Shown: positions 23,192-31,651 of the stretch, in pieces
Numbering within the stretch: position 1 is the stretch's first letter
Layout: each line of letters starts with the position of its first letter
Virus record (IMG/VR): IMGVR_UViG_3300042114_000045
Location: 58,780-122,779 of that record
DNA from: a virus
Length of the DNA: 64,000 bases
Reading direction: 5' to 3' (one strand)
Notes under the pieces: generated by a model
The model's input: the letters and a program-made list of their open reading frames with translations, nothing else
Told to the model about the DNA's origin: nothing
Databases searched by the model: none
Program-made: the position numbers and the translations under genes

Positions 23192-23260
23192 TTTACAGAC
23201 AACATACAGCAATTATAAAAACTTCAATTTTGGATTTGAAATCAACCTGTTGTCTGTAAA
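23192..23260 (+). ncRNA. CAGCA-family hairpin RNA, copy E
   Basis: TTTACAGACAACA (23192-23204) pairs perfectly with TGTTGTCTGTAAA (23248-23260). TACAGCAA follows, then a TTCAA/TTGAA hairpin in the loop. It lies 25 bp before the next gene. Confidence 0.6.
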
Positions 23261-23285
23261 TCACAAACTAAACTAGGAAACAATA

Positions 23286-23624
23286 ATGTATATAGAACTT
23301 CAAACATTGGCATTTATTTTAATACTACACTTCGTAGCTGACTTTATTTTACAATCAGATTATATTGCTAAAACTAAGTCATCATCATGGAAATCTCTTA
23401 CTATCCATGTGAGTATATATACTATGGTTTTGCTACTTACACTAAACCCTTTATGGGCTTTCGTTAACGGTACCCTTCACTTTTGCGTAGATGCTGTAAC
23501 TTCAAGACTTACGTCAATGCTATGGAAAGAAGGCAAGACTCATTACTTTTTCGTTGTTATTGGGTTTGACCAATTACTTCACACTCTTATGTTGGTCACA
23601 ACCTATATTTATTTAACAAATTAA
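23286..23624 (+). CDS. DUF3307-like membrane protein
   Basis: 112 residues with three to four transmembrane helices. LHFVADFILQSDYIAKTKS near the N-terminus and the central histidine helix (LTIHVSIYTMVLLL) match the small 'H..aDF.lQ' membrane family often found in phages and beside Sat/Par genes. Biochemical role unknown. It opens the NAD-salvage unit. Confidence 0.75.
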   Translation: MYIELQTLAFILILHFVADFILQSDYIAKTKSSSWKSLTIHVSIYTMVLLLTLNPLWAFVNGTLHFCVDAVTSRLTSMLWKEGKTHYFFVVIGFDQLLHTLMLVTTYIYLTN

Positions 23625-23634
23625 AGGATTTATT

Positions 23635-24165
23635 ATGAATAAAAAATACGGTATCTACATTGGTAGACTACAACCAATGCACTTAGGTCATCAACAGATT
23701 ATTAATACAATCATCTCAGATGGTCTAGAACCGATCATAATCCTTGGTTCAGCCCAAGAGTCAGGTACAGAGAAAAATACTCTTACCGTGTCTCAGAGAC
23801 GCTCTATTATCCGTAGTTGTTACCCAGCTATGAAAGTATTTAAACTAAATGACTACCCTGATTGGAATCAATGGTTTGAACATCTAATGGATATACTAGA
23901 CGGACTATCACCAAAGCGCGAAGATATCGTTATATACACACATTCAAAACCAGAAGACCTAAAAGCTTTTGAGTTCCGTGGTATTAACTACGAGTCAGAG
24001 TACTATACTCATATGTTTCATGTAGAAGGTATGAACCTAAAAAACATTGAGTCAGCAAACTTTCCGGTAAGAGCTAGTACAATCAGAGCAGACTTAGAAA
24101 ACAATAAACACTTCCTAGACGAAAAAGTCTATAACCAATTTGCAACAATAAAATATTTAAAATAG
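23635..24165 (+). CDS. nadM: Nicotinamide-nucleotide adenylyltransferase (NMNAT)
   Basis: 176 residues of the HxGH cytidylyltransferase superfamily. IYIGRLQPMHLGHQQIINT has the nucleotide-binding GR.QP.H.GH signature; ILGSAQESGTEKNTLTVSQR and a C-terminal VRASTIRADLE (ISSTxxR-like) complete the site. It would make NAD+ from NMN and ATP. The neighbour NAMPT makes NMN, so the two form the two-step nicotinamide salvage pathway. Related NadM/NadR-N enzymes have the same length. Confidence 0.88.
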   Translation: MNKKYGIYIGRLQPMHLGHQQIINTIISDGLEPIIILGSAQESGTEKNTLTVSQRRSIIRSCYPAMKVFKLNDYPDWNQWFEHLMDILDGLSPKREDIVIYTHSKPEDLKAFEFRGINYESEYYTHMFHVEGMNLKNIESANFPVRASTIRADLENNKHFLDEKVYNQFATIKYLK

Positions 24166-24173
24166 GAAAATCA

Positions 24174-24788
24174 ATGCAACCAATATTCATTCATTCATTA
24201 GAAGAAACAACTGAACACAAATTTGTAAAACCTGCTAAACTAGCTACATATACGATAGGTGATAAACTAGGTAAAAAACACTACTGGGAAGTAATAGAAA
24301 ATCCAAAACAAACTGTACATATTATGGTAGTAAACACAGATACTAATACACTTCATTTAGTAGAACAAACTAGAGTACCTGTAGCAATAAATACTAGATT
24401 TATAACAGGAGTAACTGTTGAAGTGTGTGCTGGTTTAGTCGATAAATACGAAGGTGAAGAAGATCAATTAATAAAAATTGCTATTGATGAAGTACAAGAA
24501 GAATTAGGTTACACAATAACTAAATCAGATATACAACAAATTGATACAATTCTTTCGAATGTAGGTATGTCAGGTAGTGTTTCAAACTTATTCGTCGCTA
24601 TGATAAATAATGATACACCAAAAACAATAGTTGATCCTCAAGACGGAGAAAACTTAAAAGAAGTAATACTAACAATCGAAGAAGCGATGGATTTCGTTAT
24701 ACAAGTACAAAACACTGATGCAACTACGAAATTTTTAGTAACAGGTATGTTAGTAAACTATATTTCAAAGGCTTTAAATGAAAACTAA
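24174..24788 (+). CDS. Nudix hydrolase, ADP-sugar diphosphatase type
   Basis: 204 residues. EVCAGLVDKYEGEEDQLIK followed by IAIDEVQEELGY is a Nudix box of the NUDT5/NUDT14 (ADP-ribose or UDP-glucose pyrophosphatase) layout, although the usual Arg before the first Glu is Asp. Likely acts on ADP-ribose or a related product of NAD breakdown, feeding or clearing the salvage pathway. It overlaps the NAMPT start by 11 bp. Confidence 0.82.
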   Translation: MQPIFIHSLEETTEHKFVKPAKLATYTIGDKLGKKHYWEVIENPKQTVHIMVVNTDTNTLHLVEQTRVPVAINTRFITGVTVEVCAGLVDKYEGEEDQLIKIAIDEVQEELGYTITKSDIQQIDTILSNVGMSGSVSNLFVAMINNDTPKTIVDPQDGENLKEVILTIEEAMDFVIQVQNTDATTKFLVTGMLVNYISKALNEN

Positions 24789-26175
24789 AAATAGAATCTT
24801 AATGGCTGACTCATATAAGTACAGTCACACAACTCAATACCCTCCAAAAACTACTTCTATGTACAGTTACTTAGAAGCTAGAGGTTCAAAACAATATAAT
24901 AGAGTTGTATTCTTCGGATTACAATATCTTTTAAAAACTTACTTCTCAACGCCAATTACGTTAGACGAAGTTAAAGAAGCAAAAGATTACGCAGAAGCTA
25001 ATGGAGTACCGTTCGATACAGAAGGTTGGACATATATAGCTACAACTTTAAAAGGTATGTTACCCGTAGAAATTAAAGCTGTACAAGAAGGTTCAGTATT
25101 ACCTTTATCAGTTCCATTATTAACTGTAGAATCAACGGATCCAAGAGTATTCTGGGTTGCATCTTGGCTAGAAACATTCTTAATGAAAGTTTGGTACCCG
25201 TGTACAGTAGCTACTAGATCATACTTTATTAAACAACTACTATTAGAGTTTGCAAATAAAACTCAAGATATACCAAACGTAGATTTTCAATTCCATAACT
25301 TCGGTTACAGAGGAGCAACTACAGAAGAAGCTGGTGTAGTAGGTGGTATGGCACACTTAACTCAATTCCTTGGTACAGATAATATTTACAACTTAAAAAC
25401 TATGGCTGAGGCTTACAACGCACATCCATCAACAATAGGTTACTCAATACCAGCAACTGAACACTCAACTGTAACTAGTTGGGGTAGAGATGGTGAAGAA
25501 GCAATGATTATGAACTATCTTGAACAAAACAAAGGTAAACACCTTATAGCTTGTGTAATGGACAGCTACGATTACTACTCAGCAATAACTATGATAACAT
25601 CTGGTAAATTTAAACAAAAAATTGAATCATCAGAGTACCCAACATTCGTAATAAGACCTGACTCTGGAGAGCAAGTAGAAATACTACACTTCACATTAAG
25701 TATTCTTGAAAAAAACAAAGTAGCCTATACTACAAACGGTAAAGGATTCAAAGTATTAAACAAATACAGAATCATATTCGGAGACGGTATTAACGAAGCA
25801 GTTATAAATCAATTACTTAACGTACTGTACACTAGAGGTTATAGCTCAGAAAACATAGCATTCGGATCTGGTGGATGGTTAATGCAAGACTTAAACAGAG
25901 ATACATTAGGTTTTGCAATTAAGTGTTCTAGTATTACAATAGATGGTAAACAAAAAGATGTATATAAAGATCCAAAAACAGATTCATCAAAAAAATCTAA
26001 GAGAGGTAGAGTAACTACTTGGTATGAAACTATGTATAAAAAACATATAATAGTAGATGTAATAGGTGATACACCATCAGTAGGACATACTTGCTATCTT
26101 GACAGAGTATTCCTAAACGGTAAAATAATTTGTGAAACAACACTATCTACTATAAGAGCTAACTCAAATGAATAA
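24778..26175 (+). CDS. nadV: Nicotinamide phosphoribosyltransferase
   Basis: 465 residues, full-length for NAMPT/NadV. DSYKYSHTTQYPP N-terminal motif, FHNFGYRGATTEEAG, PATEHSTVTSWG, RPDSGEQVEI and FGSGGWLMQDLNRDTLGFA are all characteristic. Converts nicotinamide and PRPP to NMN. Phage NAMPT+NMNAT pairs (NARP2) rebuild NAD+ after host defence enzymes have destroyed it. The next gene overlaps by 8 bp. Confidence 0.95.
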   Translation: MKTKNRILMADSYKYSHTTQYPPKTTSMYSYLEARGSKQYNRVVFFGLQYLLKTYFSTPITLDEVKEAKDYAEANGVPFDTEGWTYIATTLKGMLPVEIKAVQEGSVLPLSVPLLTVESTDPRVFWVASWLETFLMKVWYPCTVATRSYFIKQLLLEFANKTQDIPNVDFQFHNFGYRGATTEEAGVVGGMAHLTQFLGTDNIYNLKTMAEAYNAHPSTIGYSIPATEHSTVTSWGRDGEEAMIMNYLEQNKGKHLIACVMDSYDYYSAITMITSGKFKQKIESSEYPTFVIRPDSGEQVEILHFTLSILEKNKVAYTTNGKGFKVLNKYRIIFGDGINEAVINQLLNVLYTRGYSSENIAFGSGGWLMQDLNRDTLGFAIKCSSITIDGKQKDVYKDPKTDSSKKSKRGRVTTWYETMYKKHIIVDVIGDTPSVGHTCYLDRVFLNGKIICETTLSTIRANSNE

Positions 26176-26671
26176 TTCAACTAGAGTAACAAAAACACAC
26201 TTGTTTTTCTGGAATACTATATACTCACAATGGTATACAGCACCGAAACTAATTACAGAAGAAGGTAAAACATTTACAAGTGCAGAACAGTACATGATGT
26301 ACAAAAAAGCACAACTGTTCAACGACGTAGAAGCAGCAGAAGAAATTTTAGCAACAGACAATCCTAGAACCATAAAAGCTATAGGTAGAAGAGTTAAAAA
26401 CTTTAACGCAACTGCATGGTCAGATATAAGCTACGCTGTAGTAGTGCAAGGAAACTTCTTAAAGTTTACGCAAAATATAGAGCTACAACATACTCTAAGA
26501 GAACAAGCACACCTACAACTAGTAGAAGCTTCACCAGAAGATAAAATCTGGGGAATTGGACTACATGCATCAGATGATAGGGTATTAGATGAATCGCAAT
26601 GGCAAGGACAAAATTTATTAGGTAAAGCAATAATGGCTGTAAGAGAAAGAATATTAAATGGCATCAATTAA
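26168..26671 (+). CDS. NADAR-family N-glycosidase (YbiA-like)
   Basis: 167 residues. FTSAEQYMMYKKAQLFND, the conserved WSDISYAVVVQGNFLKF helix and IWGIGLHASDDRVLDESQWQG, NLLGKAIMAVRE are the hallmarks of the YbiA/NADAR (DUF1768) fold. NADAR enzymes cleave N-glycosidic bonds of ADP-ribosylated guanine or riboflavin intermediates. In this operon it probably removes ADP-ribose adducts or detoxifies NAD-metabolism products. Confidence 0.88.
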   Translation: MNNSTRVTKTHLFFWNTIYSQWYTAPKLITEEGKTFTSAEQYMMYKKAQLFNDVEAAEEILATDNPRTIKAIGRRVKNFNATAWSDISYAVVVQGNFLKFTQNIELQHTLREQAHLQLVEASPEDKIWGIGLHASDDRVLDESQWQGQNLLGKAIMAVRERILNGIN

Positions 26672-27083
26672 AAAAGCATTTACTCAAGCCTACGCAGATA
26701 TGAAACGAAAAGGTTGGGACTGGATCTACATTTACGTAGATTTACACTCAACTGTAATCAAACCAACCTATGTACACGATGACATATCAATCAACTACTA
26801 TCCGTTAGCGAAAGAAGCATTACAGATGCTATCAAATAGACCAGATATTAGACTTGTTATGTATACTTGTCAAAATGACAAAACTTGTACTAGACAAGCT
26901 CAGCAATTCAAACTAGACGATATACATTTTGATGGTATAAACGTCAATTTAGAAACAGATCCATCGGAGTACGCAGACTACTCATTCAAACCTTACTTCA
27001 ACGTCTTATTAGAAGACAAAGCAGGATTTGAACCAGAAGAAGACTGGAATGAAATACTAGATTTCTACGCTCCTAAAGTGTAG
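26658..27083 (+). CDS. HAD-like phosphatase protein
   Basis: 141 residues. IYIYVDLHSTVIKPTYV resembles HAD motif I but has His where the second Asp (general acid) normally sits; PDIRLVMYTCQ fits motif II (S/T) and NVLLEDKAGFEP motif III-IV. Small stand-alone HAD proteins beside RNA ligases can be 3'-phosphatases, but the altered motif I makes activity uncertain. Overlaps NADAR by 14 bp. Confidence 0.65.
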   Translation: MASIKKAFTQAYADMKRKGWDWIYIYVDLHSTVIKPTYVHDDISINYYPLAKEALQMLSNRPDIRLVMYTCQNDKTCTRQAQQFKLDDIHFDGINVNLETDPSEYADYSFKPYFNVLLEDKAGFEPEEDWNEILDFYAPKV

Positions 27084-27111
27084 AATCTAGACTTTAAATT
27101 AAGGAAATATT

Positions 27112-27300
27112 ATGAAACAAAAAATAGTTAGTTTTATTACCAACCAAGGTAAAGACCACGTAAAAGATACAGTATCATCTATTGCAACGACAATAGCAAT
27201 TAAAGTGATACTGACAGTGTTTATTATAACATTAATAGTATCAGGCGGTTGCGTAGCAACATCTTCATTACTTGATACAAAAACAGAGGTTACAAAATAA
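27112..27300 (+). CDS. Small membrane protein, 62 aa
   Basis: One transmembrane helix (~res 25-45, IAIKVILTVFIITLIVSGG) followed by CVATSSLL. The SGGC is lipobox-like but too far from the start for a standard lipoprotein signal. RBS AAGGA. Confidence 0.6.
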   Translation: MKQKIVSFITNQGKDHVKDTVSSIATTIAIKVILTVFIITLIVSGGCVATSSLLDTKTEVTK

Positions 27301-28307
27301 TGTACGAGGCATACAAACAAGTAAATACAGAAGTAAGAAAGCACGGTATGCTACTACTTTTAACAAAATCAGGTTCAATGCTTTATGGTACTAATACACC
27401 TAGTAGTGATACAGATTATAAGGGAGTATATCTGCCATATAAAGAATCGTTATTACTACAAAAAACTACCGAATTTATTAAATTAGACACAAATAAAACA
27501 GGGAAAGCAAATACATCGGAAGATATTGATTGTCACATAGACTCAATCCATAAATGGTTACACTTATTAGAAAAAGGTGAAACTAACGCGTTAGATACAT
27601 TATTCTCGTTATGGACAGATAAAGTAGAATACGTAGATCCTAGATTTGAAAAAGTATTAAAAGATAATTACCTTAGTTTTATAACTTCAAATCCACACGC
27701 ATTCGTAGGTTACTGTATATCACAAACTAAAAAATATAATATTAGAGGTACAAGATACAACGAATTGTTAGAGTTTGTAACGTATTTAAGGGAATTACCT
27801 TTAGAACCAGAAACTAAAATGTTTACATTTATAGATCATATAAAACAACACTTAACAACAAATTCTGATAAGTACATTAAATTTGTGCAAGCACCTGGAC
27901 CAAGAGGTGCTAAAATCGAAGAATGGACTTACTTAGAAGTACTAGGAAGAAAATTCGCAGATAATATCACACTAGAATACTTAGACCAAAAATGTACTGA
28001 GATGCTCAATAGCTACGGTTCTCGTGTTGTAGGCAACACTGATGCAATAGACTGGAAAGCTATGTCACATGCAGTAAGAGTAATCTTAGAGGTAGAAGAG
28101 CTACTATCAACTAGTTTTATTAAATTCCCATTAAAAGATGCAGAATTTATTAAACAAGTAAAAGCCGGTAACGTAGAAATTGATAAAGTGCAACAGCTTC
28201 TTACTCAAAAAATTGAGTTAGTAGATGAACTTTTACAAACAACAACATTAAACAAAGAAGTAGATAAAAGAGAAGTAAGTAACTTAATATTATCATACTA
28301 CAACTAA
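27300..28307 (+). CDS. RlaP-like nucleotidyltransferase
   Basis: 335 residues. LLLTKSGSMLYGTNTPSSDT followed by DYKGVYLP is the GS...DxD motif of the DNA-polymerase-beta-type minimal nucleotidyltransferases (YcgL/RlaP family), fused to a long helical domain. RlaP proteins are encoded beside RtcB or T4-type RNA ligases in bacteria and phages and are thought to modify RNA ends. RtcB is the next gene, 9 nt away. Confidence 0.82.
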   Translation: MYEAYKQVNTEVRKHGMLLLLTKSGSMLYGTNTPSSDTDYKGVYLPYKESLLLQKTTEFIKLDTNKTGKANTSEDIDCHIDSIHKWLHLLEKGETNALDTLFSLWTDKVEYVDPRFEKVLKDNYLSFITSNPHAFVGYCISQTKKYNIRGTRYNELLEFVTYLRELPLEPETKMFTFIDHIKQHLTTNSDKYIKFVQAPGPRGAKIEEWTYLEVLGRKFADNITLEYLDQKCTEMLNSYGSRVVGNTDAIDWKAMSHAVRVILEVEELLSTSFIKFPLKDAEFIKQVKAGNVEIDKVQQLLTQKIELVDELLQTTTLNKEVDKREVSNLILSYYN

Positions 28308-28316
28308 GGAAAACAC

Positions 28317-29537
28317 ATGGAAAAAAAGGTAACAATATATTCAGACACAATTGAAACAGAAGCATTAGAGCAATTCTACGCAGCAATGGCGTTACCTTGT
28401 GTGCTTCAAGGTGCATTAATGCCTGATTCACATACAGGATATACACTCCCAATTGGAGCAGTAGTTAAAACACAAAGTAAAATATTTCCATCTTTCGTAG
28501 GTTACGATATAGGATGCGGTATGTCTGCAATCAGAACAAATGTAAAGAACTTAACAGAACAACAACTACAAGATCTTAAAACTTTAATTCTTAAAAAGAT
28601 ACCACTTGGTAGAGATACACATAAAGGTAGAATGAAATTAAAGAATAAGTACACTGGTATGTCAGACATAGCAACAGATGTATTTCAACATCTTGCAGAT
28701 AAACAAGTTGGAACTCTTGGTGGAGGAAACCACTTCATTGAAGTAGGTACTGATAAAGAAGACTACGTAAACATTGTAATCCACTCTGGTTCAAGAGGCG
28801 TAGGTAAGAAAATAGCTGAACACTATATGAAACTCGCTGCAATGGAAGATGTAGATAAATCTCGTTATGGAGCAGAATTCAGATCAAAAAATGATTGGGA
28901 ATCTAAAAATCCAGATAACTTTAAAAAAGCTATGGACGAATTTGTATACAGAAGAACAAGAGCTAGAGTATCAGATGTAGAAGGTGCCTACGGCTTCGAT
29001 ATCTCATCAGAATCTGGTAAAGCATATATACACGATATGGATCAAGCACTGGCATTTGCGTTAGAAAATAGAGAAACTATGATTTATACAATTGTAGACT
29101 GTATCAAAGAGGTATTAGGAACTAAAACCGTAGGTACTTCTCGTTTCATTAATAGAAACCATAATCACGCTGAAATAAATGAAGCTGGAGAAGTAATACA
29201 CCGTAAAGGAGCAACTCACGCAGAAGAAGGTATGCTTGGAGTAATTCCAGGAAATATGCGAGATGGTTCTTTCATCGTTTCAGGAAAAGGTAATCCACAT
29301 TCAATGAATAGTAGTTCACACGGAGCAGGACGAGTCCTATCTCGTAGACAAGCCAAAGACTTACTATCGTTGGAAGATCTGCGGATTGCTACACAAGGAA
29401 TAGTTACGAACCATTCAGATGAAAATATAGACGAAGCACCAGATGCTTACAAAAATATCTTTGAAGTAATGGAACTTCAATCAGATTTAGTAGAAGTACT
29501 AGATCATATAAAACCAATCCTCAATATTAAAGGTTAA
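28317..29537 (+). CDS. rtcB: RtcB RNA-splicing ligase
   Basis: 406 residues, matching E. coli RtcB. PDSHTGYTLPIGAVVKT, VGYDIGCGMSAIRT, LGGGNHFIEVG, IHSGSRGVGKKIAEHY and the guanylylated-His region SMNSSSHGAGRVLSRRQAK are all present, as is RNHNHAEI. Joins 3'-phosphate (or 2',3'-cyclic phosphate) to 5'-OH RNA ends using GTP and Mn2+. In a phage this is ideal for resealing tRNAs cut by host anticodon nucleases. Confidence 0.95.
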   Translation: MEKKVTIYSDTIETEALEQFYAAMALPCVLQGALMPDSHTGYTLPIGAVVKTQSKIFPSFVGYDIGCGMSAIRTNVKNLTEQQLQDLKTLILKKIPLGRDTHKGRMKLKNKYTGMSDIATDVFQHLADKQVGTLGGGNHFIEVGTDKEDYVNIVIHSGSRGVGKKIAEHYMKLAAMEDVDKSRYGAEFRSKNDWESKNPDNFKKAMDEFVYRRTRARVSDVEGAYGFDISSESGKAYIHDMDQALAFALENRETMIYTIVDCIKEVLGTKTVGTSRFINRNHNHAEINEAGEVIHRKGATHAEEGMLGVIPGNMRDGSFIVSGKGNPHSMNSSSHGAGRVLSRRQAKDLLSLEDLRIATQGIVTNHSDENIDEAPDAYKNIFEVMELQSDLVEVLDHIKPILNIKG

Positions 29538-29540
29538 TAA

Positions 29541-30680
29541 ATGACTACTTTACCAACTCTGTATAAAAGAACTAAAACTGGTGCAATTCAAGTATGTAGT
29601 ATACTTGTATCAGCAGACACATACACAGTAGTGTTTGGTAAACTAAATGGTAAAATGCAAAGTAAAACTACTACCTGCAAACCTAAAAACGTAGGTAAAT
29701 CAAATGAAACTACGGGACCACAACAAGCGATACTAGAAGCTGAGTCAAAATATAGATCGAAAATAGATGAAGGTTACAGTTTAAACCAAGAACCAGATTC
29801 TGAGGTTGAACTTCCTATGAAAGTTAAAATTTATCAAGAATCAAAACATTTAGTAGACTGGCAAGGTGGAGTAACAGTATCTCCTAAGCTTAATGGTGTA
29901 AATGGAGAATTCAAATTCAAACTAGTCAATGGAAAACTTAAGTTATTTTCAAGAGGCGGATTAGAGTATCCAATGCTTGAACATCTAAAACCAACTATAC
30001 TTAAAGTTCTTCAACTATCAGGGGAAACTAGTCTTAACGTTGAATTATACAAGCACGGATGGCACCTTCAAGATATTACTGCAGCAGTCAAAGCGTTTAA
30101 GCCAGATACACATGAGTTTCCTACATCAAAAATTGAAGCACATATCTTTGAAGTACCATCAAGAACAAACAGTTATGTACACACAATGACTAAAATAGCT
30201 GCTATAACTTCTGCTATCAATAAAGCTAATATTAAACAAAAACTACCTATTTTAGTAGATACAGTTCCGTTTTACGAAGTTACAAATGAAGCTGAAATTG
30301 ACACTTGGTTTGATAGGGTAGTTGATAATTTCGAGGGATTAATTGTTAGAAATAACAGATGTGAATATAGGTATAATGAACGAAGTTCAGATGTATTCAA
30401 GTATAAAAAAGCTTTAGACGCTGAATATGAAATTGTAGGCTACAACATCGATAAAAATGATCATGTAGTATACGTATGTACAACAAAAAATGGTAAAAGA
30501 TTTTCAGTAAAACGAAAAGGTACAAATGAACAAAGACTAGCTGATGCACTTGTAGTTAAAACAAACATTGGTAAATTTTTAACCATAGAGTATGAAACTC
30601 TATCGAAAGATCTGATACCTCAGAAACCAGTTGGATTAAATTTCAGAGACTGTGATATTAATGGTGATCCATTAATATAA
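29541..30680 (+). CDS. ATP-dependent DNA ligase-like protein
   Basis: 379 residues. Nucleotidyltransferase motif I VSPKLNGVNGEFKF with catalytic Lys, motif III region IEAHIFEVPS, motif IV FEGLIVRNN and motif V DVFKYKK, then an OB-type C-terminus (YEIVGYNIDKNDHVVYV). Order and size fit phage ATP-dependent DNA ligases, although a double-stranded RNA ligase cannot be excluded. The ~100-residue N-terminus includes a WGR-like segment. Confidence 0.8.
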   Translation: MTTLPTLYKRTKTGAIQVCSILVSADTYTVVFGKLNGKMQSKTTTCKPKNVGKSNETTGPQQAILEAESKYRSKIDEGYSLNQEPDSEVELPMKVKIYQESKHLVDWQGGVTVSPKLNGVNGEFKFKLVNGKLKLFSRGGLEYPMLEHLKPTILKVLQLSGETSLNVELYKHGWHLQDITAAVKAFKPDTHEFPTSKIEAHIFEVPSRTNSYVHTMTKIAAITSAINKANIKQKLPILVDTVPFYEVTNEAEIDTWFDRVVDNFEGLIVRNNRCEYRYNERSSDVFKYKKALDAEYEIVGYNIDKNDHVVYVCTTKNGKRFSVKRKGTNEQRLADALVVKTNIGKFLTIEYETLSKDLIPQKPVGLNFRDCDINGDPLI

Positions 30681-30703
30681 AATATTCATTAAAGGAAAAA
30701 AAT

Positions 30704-31651
30704 ATGGGACAAGGATATTGTGATTTTAACCCAAAGCTATTTGCACCATTTATATCAAAAAAGGTAAAAATAAACCCTGAGTTAGCTGATGACTGGGAAA
30801 TAATACCTACAACATATGTAAGTACTACTGGATTCTCATTAAAATCAAAAAAGTTAAACCAAGAAGTAGCTGACATAGAACTGTATAGATTTTTGAAGTT
30901 TTCAAAAGAACAAAAATTAGTTATAGAAGGACTGAAGTTAAAAGGTACTTATATTATAGGTAACGATAGAAGTGTGTATACACAGAGTATGTACAATGAA
31001 TGGTTTTCATTATATCATAAAAGAACTGAGACTATTATAAACCCAAAAGATTATATAGTAGGTAACAAATATACTACACCATGTGGTATGTCACTGATTT
31101 ATTTAGGATACAGATACGTAGCAACAATAAAAAAAGCACATTTAATTAACTACGCAGAGCACTCAACAATAATAAAAAAACATTTTTATGTTGATGCCTC
31201 ATTCAATAAGTACCATGACAATAATTCAGCGCCCATCTACGAATTAAAAATGAAGTTATCAAAAGATTTAGGTGTAGCAATAACAAAAGAAGATGCAGAT
31301 ACACTTCTATATAATTTATATGTTTCTAACCTAAATTTTATATGTTTTGAAAAAGTTAAACCGACTAACCCTGTATTTGGTATTATACCAATGAAAGATT
31401 ATAAATTTTCTGCAGGATACAGTGATAAAACTACGAAATACTTTAACGTTCTTATAGCAAAGCTAAATAATCAGTACTTTTCTGGTAGATATACGTTATA
31501 CATGTATACAAAAGATACAGTTGAAAATGCAGTACTTGGGTCAGGTACGTTATACCTAGTTGACCCAATAACATTAATAGGTAGAGATAATTGTACTTGT
31601 CCATCACACAAAAAATTTGATAGTTACCACAGAATAGGATTGATAAAATGA
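30704..31651 (+). CDS. Hypothetical protein, 315 aa
   Basis: Soluble, lysine- and tyrosine-rich with no recognisable domain; C-terminal CTCPSHKKFDSYHR could bind a metal. RBS AAAGGA. It lies between a ligase and the CCA-adding enzyme and overlaps the latter by 4 bp, so a link to RNA repair is possible by position alone. Confidence 0.7.
   Translation: MGQGYCDFNPKLFAPFISKKVKINPELADDWEIIPTTYVSTTGFSLKSKKLNQEVADIELYRFLKFSKEQKLVIEGLKLKGTYIIGNDRSVYTQSMYNEWFSLYHKRTETIINPKDYIVGNKYTTPCGMSLIYLGYRYVATIKKAHLINYAEHSTIIKKHFYVDASFNKYHDNNSAPIYELKMKLSKDLGVAITKEDADTLLYNLYVSNLNFICFEKVKPTNPVFGIIPMKDYKFSAGYSDKTTKYFNVLIAKLNNQYFSGRYTLYMYTKDTVENAVLGSGTLYLVDPITLIGRDNCTCPSHKKFDSYHRIGLIK

Larger units (their letters stand above)
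22777..23285 (+). other. Gene-free region with hairpin RNAs
   Basis: About 500 bp with no credible gene. Holds CAGCA-family copies D and E, a GTACATA/TATGTAC hairpin followed by ACGCAGCAA (~22906-22938), GTATAC/GTATAC pairs near 23010, and an AAAGCAC/GTGCTTT hairpin (23174-23194). It resembles the 14404-14863 region. Confidence 0.6.
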
